Positions 6,758 to 10,592 of a DNA stretch of 10,592 nt are shown one piece after another (position 1 is the stretch's first letter; every line of letters begins with the position of its first letter). The notes below the pieces were generated by a model. It did not search any database. It worked only from the letters and a program-made list of their open reading frames with translations, and was not told the origin of the DNA. The DNA comes from a bacterium. GTDB lineage: Archaea > Thermoplasmatota > Thermoplasmata > Lutacidiplasmatales > UBA184. The position numbers and the translations under genes are program-made. Location of the stretch: the NCBI GenBank assembly GCA_021832495.1, contig JAKBKR010000043.1:1-10592 (forward strand), given 5' to 3'.

Positions 6758-9628
6758 TCACGCAGGGGGTGGAGAAGCCGATGTCTCGGTCTTGCCTCGG
6801 GACCGCTTGCGCGACGTAGCCTTCGGTTTTTCCGCAGCCAACCTTCGTCGGTATCGGATGTAGCCCCAAAGTAGGACCAAGGCGACGGCCCCTACAAGAC
6901 CTGCAGCGAAAATGATGAGCGGGGTCAGCTTCGCCGCGGGGGAGGTGGTGCCCGTCTTTGCCGGTATGGCGGTCAGGGTGATGTTCTCATAGAAGGAGGC
7001 GAATCCCGGAGGCCCCTGGGAATCCACCAACGCGGTCCAGGTCCCCCCCGAAGTGGGAGGGGTCCAGTCGAACTGCGCACTGCCGCTTCCATTCGTGACC
7101 ACGTTCGATGGGGTGAGCGAGCCGGACCCCACGGGCAGGCTGAGGGTCACCGTCACGTTGGCGACCGGGGAGCCGTTCGTCAGGGTGGCCTCGACAAGGA
7201 GCGCGACCGTGGCGCCGCCATAGGCCTTTCCGGAGGGAACCACCGCCAATGCGTAGTCCGCGACCGTGATGTTCACGTTCCGGATGACCTTGCCGTCCGC
7301 ATAGCCGAACGTATGCGCGGTGAGCGTGATCGTAGTGGCATTCGACTGCGGGAGGGCCGGGAATGTGAGGACCGCTAATGTCCCCCCTGCCGGTCCCGGG
7401 GCTTGCGAGGAGAGGATGCTCACATTCTGGAGCGAGGGGAGGGAGAGCGTAGCCGTCCATGCCACAGGGAGCGGTCGACCGTTCGTGGCGTTGGCCCAAA
7501 GGGCCACATCGACCGAACCGCCGGCGGGAACATGGCCCGGGAGCCCCTCCACCGTGGCGACCATGGGTCCGGGAGAAAGGACTAGGTTCAGTTGGGACTG
7601 CAAGAGATAGAAGCCCGGGGCCGTCACTTGGAGGAGGATGGTGTCGTTCGCCGAACGGGAGACGAGCGGGGGAGAGTACACAGTGGAATACTCCCCCCCT
7701 CCAAGGGGAAGGACCGTCCCAAAGACTCCGCCGTCTGTCGCCGACGCGGAGATCAAGGCGTTGTCCACCGGTTGGGATGGTGTGGTGGATGCGTTGACCC
7801 AGAACTCCAAGGTCGAGTTTACCGTGTCGAGGATCGTCGACCCCGCCGAAGGTGCATCACCCACAGTGATGTTCCCGGGCACGAGATCGAGCGGAAAACC
7901 CGTGGTGACGGGGTAAGTTCCCGGGGCACCCGCGGCGACGTTCACGTCCAAGGCCAGGGTCGCATTCTGGGCGGGAGCGTTCATCGTCACCGCGTAGGCC
8001 CCCGTGCCGACCACCTTCACCGGTCCGAAGAGATAGGAGGGGGTGAGGGCGAACGCAACCGGGCTCTGCGGGGTTGAACCGGTTCCCGAGCTTGCGTTAA
8101 CGTACATTGAGACCGTCACGATCTCCAGCGAGGAGAGAGAAGAGGGGGCCCCCCGGAGGGTGAGCGAGAGGACAGGCGCCGTGGCCGTTGCATTCCACAA
8201 ATCGGTTCCTGCCGGGAGCACTGCAGTGCAGACCCCCAAGTCCACGGCTCCCGGCGCGATCAGCCAGTTTTGGGCATTTCCAGAGGCGCAGACCGCAGCC
8301 CCGGTAGCGGGCGTCTGGGTGGCTCCATCGGGAGCCACTTCCCAAGTCCCTGCAATGTCCACCAACAGGGCTTGTGAAAGATTGACCCCTCCTCCGAACG
8401 GACCGCCATCCCCTAGGTCCCAGGAGACGCTCGGTGAAAGCACCGACGAACTGCGGGAAGACCCGAGATTGAAGTTGGTCCCCGAGGTGGGGATAGCCAG
8501 CGGGACCCCGTTGAGGAGGGCTTCCCAAAGACCTCCGCCCAAGCTTTGAAGTTCTATCGTGATGGCGTCAAGACCCGCGAGACCCGGTGCGTTGGGTTCT
8601 CCTTGGTATCCGGTCCCATTGGCATAGGTCACGACCACGAAGAGGAGGATCGACTCCGAAGGTCCGAGAGAACAGAGCGCCACAGTAAAGTTCACTCCGC
8701 CGGGGATCGGCTCGTCGACCGAGAGGCAGAAATCACCTGGGAGGGTGGCGTTGGCCGGAACGGTCAGGTTGAACCCCGTCCCCGCGTTCCCTAGGACAGA
8801 AGGACTGGTCGAGTCCCAGGGGACCTCCGCTTGGAAACTGGGCCCTCCGTATCCCCAGAGATACGTGCCCGTAGCCTCCCCGCTCACATTCGTACCGACC
8901 ACTAAGGAATCCGGTGAGGTGGAGAGGTTCTGGTCCTGCCCGATTCCCGCCAGTTGAGAGGCGCTCACCACATAGGCACTTCCCGGGGACAGAGTAACCG
9001 TGCTGTGGTAGAATCCCATCGACCATACCGTCGCAATGTCGATCCCGGGCTCATTCCCCGTGGTCGACACCGATAGCGAAGGAGCCGAGACCGGCAAGGC
9101 TCCCGAAACAAACGCTGCAGCGGATAGCGAACCGGCCGTGGTGTCCGTGCCAGTCGCTGAGCCGTTCCGTATGAGGTTCCCGTTGGCGGTGAAGTTCCAC
9201 CAACCATGCGCGGAACCCCCGGATGCCTGCAGCAAAACGACGGAACCGGCCGCCAGGGGTCCGGACGAGTTCGTAACGTTGTCGACGAGAGTGCCCGACT
9301 GCCACACCCTCCAGGTCGTGTAAGCGATCGGTGCGGACCCCGAACTGATGATCACAACCCCGATGCCGATCACCGTGGTCCCACTGAGGGGCTCTTCGGC
9401 AAGGATGGTTGTGCTTCCGGGGGGAAAGGGACCATTGGGGACGATGACGGTGGTGGCGAAGGCGGTGTTGCCCGCAGCGCGGATGTCTTTGGTCGCAATG
9501 AGCAAGGATCCAACCGACAGCAATGATACCGGGAAACTGGCATGGCCAACAGCCGGAGTGGGGCTTCCCCACGCCATCCCCGAAACGAGCAGGACCACGC
9601 CCAATGCGAAAGGGGTGAACCGCGCCAT
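6758..9628 (-). CDS. Large Ig-repeat surface glycoprotein, type I membrane protein
   Basis: 956 residues. A signal peptide (about 1-30, ending near G-H-A) leads a long beta-rich ectodomain, then one membrane helix (about 901-924) and a 32-residue cytoplasmic tail rich in Arg and Lys. About 25 N-x-S/T sequons suggest heavy N-glycosylation. Four tandem Ig-like modules of about 100 residues occupy roughly 480-585, 586-687, 688-790 and 791-889; the last has an invasin/Big-type pattern (NGSPVANVTVTLSL, then NGSGSAQFDW). The N-terminal half (about 50-480) was not recognised. It holds all four cysteines as close pairs, C301/C319 and C447/C467. Likely roles are adhesin, S-layer-associated protein or pilus partner; no catalytic motif is visible. 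It lies 41 nt downstream of the pilin gene on the same strand and is probably co-transcribed. The leader contains GGTAGGAGGGGAGGG, but far (about 26 nt) from the ATG. It converges on the plus-strand operon, with 18 bp between stops. Confidence 0.88.
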   Translation of the reverse strand: MARFTPFALGVVLLVSGMAWGSPTPAVGHASFPVSLLSVGSLLIATKDIRAAGNTAFATTVIVPNGPFPPGSTTILAEEPLSGTTVIGIGVVIISSGSAPIAYTTWRVWQSGTLVDNVTNSSGPLAAGSVVLLQASGGSAHGWWNFTANGNLIRNGSATGTDTTAGSLSAAAFVSGALPVSAPSLSVSTTGNEPGIDIATVWSMGFYHSTVTLSPGSAYVVSASQLAGIGQDQNLSTSPDSLVVGTNVSGEATGTYLWGYGGPSFQAEVPWDSTSPSVLGNAGTGFNLTVPANATLPGDFCLSVDEPIPGGVNFTVALCSLGPSESILLFVVVTYANGTGYQGEPNAPGLAGLDAITIELQSLGGGLWEALLNGVPLAIPTSGTNFNLGSSRSSSVLSPSVSWDLGDGGPFGGGVNLSQALLVDIAGTWEVAPDGATQTPATGAAVCASGNAQNWLIAPGAVDLGVCTAVLPAGTDLWNATATAPVLSLTLRGAPSSLSSLEIVTVSMYVNASSGTGSTPQSPVAFALTPSYLFGPVKVVGTGAYAVTMNAPAQNATLALDVNVAAGAPGTYPVTTGFPLDLVPGNITVGDAPSAGSTILDTVNSTLEFWVNASTTPSQPVDNALISASATDGGVFGTVLPLGGGEYSTVYSPPLVSRSANDTILLQVTAPGFYLLQSQLNLVLSPGPMVATVEGLPGHVPAGGSVDVALWANATNGRPLPVAWTATLSLPSLQNVSILSSQAPGPAGGTLAVLTFPALPQSNATTITLTAHTFGYADGKVIRNVNITVADYALAVVPSGKAYGGATVALLVEATLTNGSPVANVTVTLSLPVGSGSLTPSNVVTNGSGSAQFDWTPPTSGGTWTALVDSQGPPGFASFYENITLTAIPAKTGTTSPAAKLTPLIIFAAGLVGAVALVLLWGYIRYRRRLAAEKPKATSRKRSRGKTETSASPPPA

Positions 9629-9669
9629 CCCGTGGGAGGGTGTGGGATTCAGCGCCCTCCCCTCCTACC

Positions 9670-10245
9670 TCAGCACTGCGGGGGAATGACGTTGATGGTC
9701 AACTGGGTCGATTGTGTGGTGCTCGTTCCCGAACTATCGGTTGCGGTGATCGTGAGGGTGCCCGAGTCCGTGTTGGCAGAAATGTGACCCGCCAAGGCCG
9801 AGAAGACCACATTCCCATTCGATGCTGTGGTACCCGAAGTGGGCACACTGCCCCAGTCGAACCCGGCGCTAAGAGACAGCTGTACGGTCACCCCGCTGAG
9901 GGCGTTCCCCTTCGTGTCATAGACCGAGACCACAAGGGGCGGCCCATTCGCTGTGGCCTTGGTGTTGTTGGAAAAGTCGCACGTTCCGCTCGTGCCGGGG
10001 TTGTAGCAGAGGTTCCCTGCGGAAGCCCCCGAGGTTGTGCAACCGTAGATGTTGACGGCGATATTGCCCTTGCCGTAGAAGTTCGCGGAGATCGATCCGA
10101 TCCCCGCATGGTTCACGGAAGAAAGCCACGACAGGAGGATCACAATGACGACACCCGCGACCACCACCATGATGATCAGATAGAGTGGGAGACCCTCCAG
10201 TGCGGCTCGCTTGTTCAGATTGAACCTTCGGTGCATGTTTGCCAT
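9670..10245 (-). CDS. Type IV pilin-like protein with Ig-like head domain (paralogue of the 4215 pilin)
   Basis: Predicted pilin, 191 residues from the ATG at 10245; in-frame TTG (10257) and GTG (10254) lie upstream and a second ATG is at 10236. The leader H-R-R-F-x4-K-R-A precedes A-L-E-G-L-P and a helix at about 21-44, so cleavage is likely after A14. The leader closely parallels the 4215 pilin (RRF, spacer, R-[GA]-ALEG). The head (about 104-187) carries DTKG (110-113), ALSGV (115-119), TASNG (140-144) and DSGTL (160-164), matching that pilin in order. An extra segment of about 45 residues sits between stalk and head and holds C69, C80 and C89; the fourth cysteine, C191, is the last residue. 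GGTGAGGT (10248-10255) provides a ribosome site. The gene opens a two-gene unit with the large surface glycoprotein downstream. It may be the major pilin or an adhesive tip pilin. Confidence 0.82.
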   Translation of the reverse strand: MANMHRRFNLNKRAALEGLPLYLIIMVVVAGVVIVILLSWLSSVNHAGIGSISANFYGKGNIAVNIYGCTTSGASAGNLCYNPGTSGTCDFSNNTKATANGPPLVVSVYDTKGNALSGVTVQLSLSAGFDWGSVPTSGTTASNGNVVFSALAGHISANTDSGTLTITATDSSGTSTTQSTQLTINVIPPQC

Positions 10246-10247
10246 CG

Positions 10248-10255
10248 ACCTCACC
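10248..10255 (-). promoter_or_regulatory. Ribosome binding site GGTGAGGT for the pilin at 10245
   Basis: On the minus strand GGTGAGGT ends 2 nt before the ATG at 10245; its GGTGA part is 5 nt away, a normal spacing. It overlaps the upstream TTG and GTG codons, which argues against them as starts. The ATG at 10236 would be 11 nt away and remains possible. Confidence 0.5.
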
Positions 10256-10272
10256 AAGATATGCCCGGGACG

Positions 10273-10280
10273 CTATAAAA
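10273..10280 (-). promoter_or_regulatory. Archaeal TATA box (TTTTATAG) for the minus-strand pilin unit
   Basis: Minus-strand TTTTATAG is the best TATA-like octamer in a GC-rich background and is centred about 32 nt upstream of the ATG at 10245. Archaeal transcription usually starts about 25 nt below the box, which would give a leader of only a few bases, close to the leaderless style. The BRE position upstream is not a good purine-rich match, so confidence is moderate. Confidence 0.5.
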
Positions 10281-10451
10281 TGGTTGCGACTTCCGCCGAG
10301 GAGATCCAAGTGCAGAAGTTCTCTTTCGGGGGAAGTCGAGGGAAGCTTCGCCGTGGTCGCAGTGGGGTGCTTGCCCTCGGGCGACCTCAGTCATCCCATT
10401 TTTCATCTTTGCGAAGGTCTTTTGTACGCCGGACAGCATGTACAACCCTAG

Positions 10452-10459
10452 GGTAGGAG
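10452..10459 (+). promoter_or_regulatory. Possible ribosome site GGTAGGAG for the partial gene at 10461
   Basis: GGTAGGAG is a good purine-rich match but ends only 1 nt before the TTG at 10461, closer than usual. An in-frame TAG at 10449 means TTG 10461 is the first usable start in this frame, so the site may act at unusual spacing or be fortuitous. Confidence 0.3.
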
Positions 10460-10460
10460 T

Positions 10461-10592
10461 TTGAGGCTTAGCCGTCGCTTTTCCCGGTCCCGCTCGGGTC
10501 GCATCCCTTACTCCTTTGTGGCCATTGTCCTGCTATCCGCGGTCCTGATCATCGGGAGTTCACTTCTGGTGAGTGAGCAGAACCTCCTTTTG
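10461..10592 (+). CDS. Partial membrane-anchored protein, 3' end outside window
   Basis: The first 44 codons of an open frame that runs off the window. The start is inferred as TTG 10461, the first initiation-type codon after an in-frame TAG at 10449. The N-terminus is strongly basic (R2, R5, R6, R9, R11, R14), followed by S-G-R-I-P-Y and a hydrophobic helix at about 18-38, then V-S-E-Q-N. This is a membrane-anchor or leader layout. From memory it resembles N-termini of large proteins accompanying archaeal pilus operons (R-G-R-[VI]-P-F plus helix), which is only an inference. It lacks the R-[GA]-[AV]-[LI]-E pilin site of the other pilins here. It is divergent from the minus-strand pilin. The coding call rests on in-frame openness, the basic-plus-hydrophobic pattern and the upstream purine-rich site. 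Confidence 0.55.
   Translation, partial: MRLSRRFSRSRSGRIPYSFVAIVLLSAVLIIGSSLLVSEQNLLL

Larger units (their letters stand above)
10258..10460. other. Divergent intergenic region between minus-strand pilin and plus-strand partial gene
   Basis: About 200 bases without a convincing gene. It holds the minus-strand TATA box (10273-10280) and, for the plus strand, a weak BRE/TATA-like stretch GCGAAGGTCTTTTGTA (10411-10426) about 25-40 nt above a possible transcription start near 10450. T-rich runs at 10398-10410 stand out from the local base composition. A 64-codon minus-strand open frame (10251-10445) crosses it but has no support. Confidence 0.45.

Noticed and set aside
5857..6819. 320-codon plus-strand frame overlapping the zinc-ribbon membrane protein
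   Set aside because: Arg/Pro/Ser-rich translation without domains; the +1 alternative frame has clear membrane helices and a four-cysteine ribbon.
7459..8549. Plus-strand open frames opposite the surface glycoprotein
   Set aside because: High-GC shadow frames, rich in Arg, Gly and Pro, without ribosome sites, lying over a strongly supported minus-strand protein.
10251..10445. 64-codon minus-strand open frame across the divergent region
   Set aside because: It would cover the TATA box and ribosome site of the pilin, has no ribosome site of its own and no recognisable protein character.
1..10592. Archaellum (motility) locus
   Set aside because: An ATPase and platform are also found in archaella, but no archaellin, ArlF/G, ArlH or ArlX/D-like genes are visible and the platform has two T2SSF domains; a pilus or secretion filament fits better.
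1..10592. CRISPR array, tRNA/rRNA, insertion sequence, toxin-antitoxin or phage-defence system
   Set aside because: No regularly spaced direct repeats, RNA-gene motifs, transposase or nuclease domains were seen in any frame.

Overview
The window looks like a high-GC archaeal chromosome, most likely Euryarchaeota and possibly Thermoplasmatota. I infer this from gene content and style, not from a marker gene. The clues are a TadA/GspE-type ATPase next to one membrane protein carrying two T2SSF domains, pilins with short haloarchaeal-PilA-like leaders (R-G/A before a hydrophobic stretch), a type I glycoprotein rich in N-glycosylation sequons, proline-linked zinc ribbons, a TTTTATAG box, and a GGTGATC ribosome site complementary to the archaeal 16S 3' end.

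Plus-strand operon (1-6739): a type II/IV secretion ATPase (open at the left window edge), a nine-helix T2SSF assembly platform, a prepilin with an Ig-like head (4215-4679), a second prepilin with four cysteines (4676-5278), a small N-terminally anchored exported protein (5278-5853), and a three-helix membrane protein with a long proline-rich linker and a C-terminal zinc ribbon (5870-6739). Junctions are -11, +4, -4, -1 and +16 nt, so this reads as one translationally coupled unit that builds and powers an archaeal type IV pilus-like surface filament or pseudopilus.

Minus-strand unit (10245 down to 6758), convergent with the first: a third pilin, closely similar to the 4215 pilin in both leader and head, then a 956-residue surface protein with a signal peptide, about 25 N-glycosylation sequons, four tandem Ig-like domains, one C-terminal membrane helix and a basic tail. 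A TATA-like box lies just upstream of the pilin. Only 18 bp separate the two converging units.

Right edge: a divergent 203-bp promoter region (10258-10460), then the first 44 codons of another plus-strand gene with an arginine-rich N-terminus and a membrane helix, cut by the window.

Taken together, the ATPase and platform would assemble filaments from Ig-headed pilins, and the Ig-repeat glycoprotein and zinc-ribbon proteins are candidate accessory parts. No prepilin peptidase, archaellum gene, RNA gene, mobile element or CRISPR array is visible. The most noteworthy points are the hidden zinc-ribbon/proline-rich N-terminus of the ATPase, its mirror image in the 5870 protein, and the paralogous Ig-headed pilins in two opposing transcription units.
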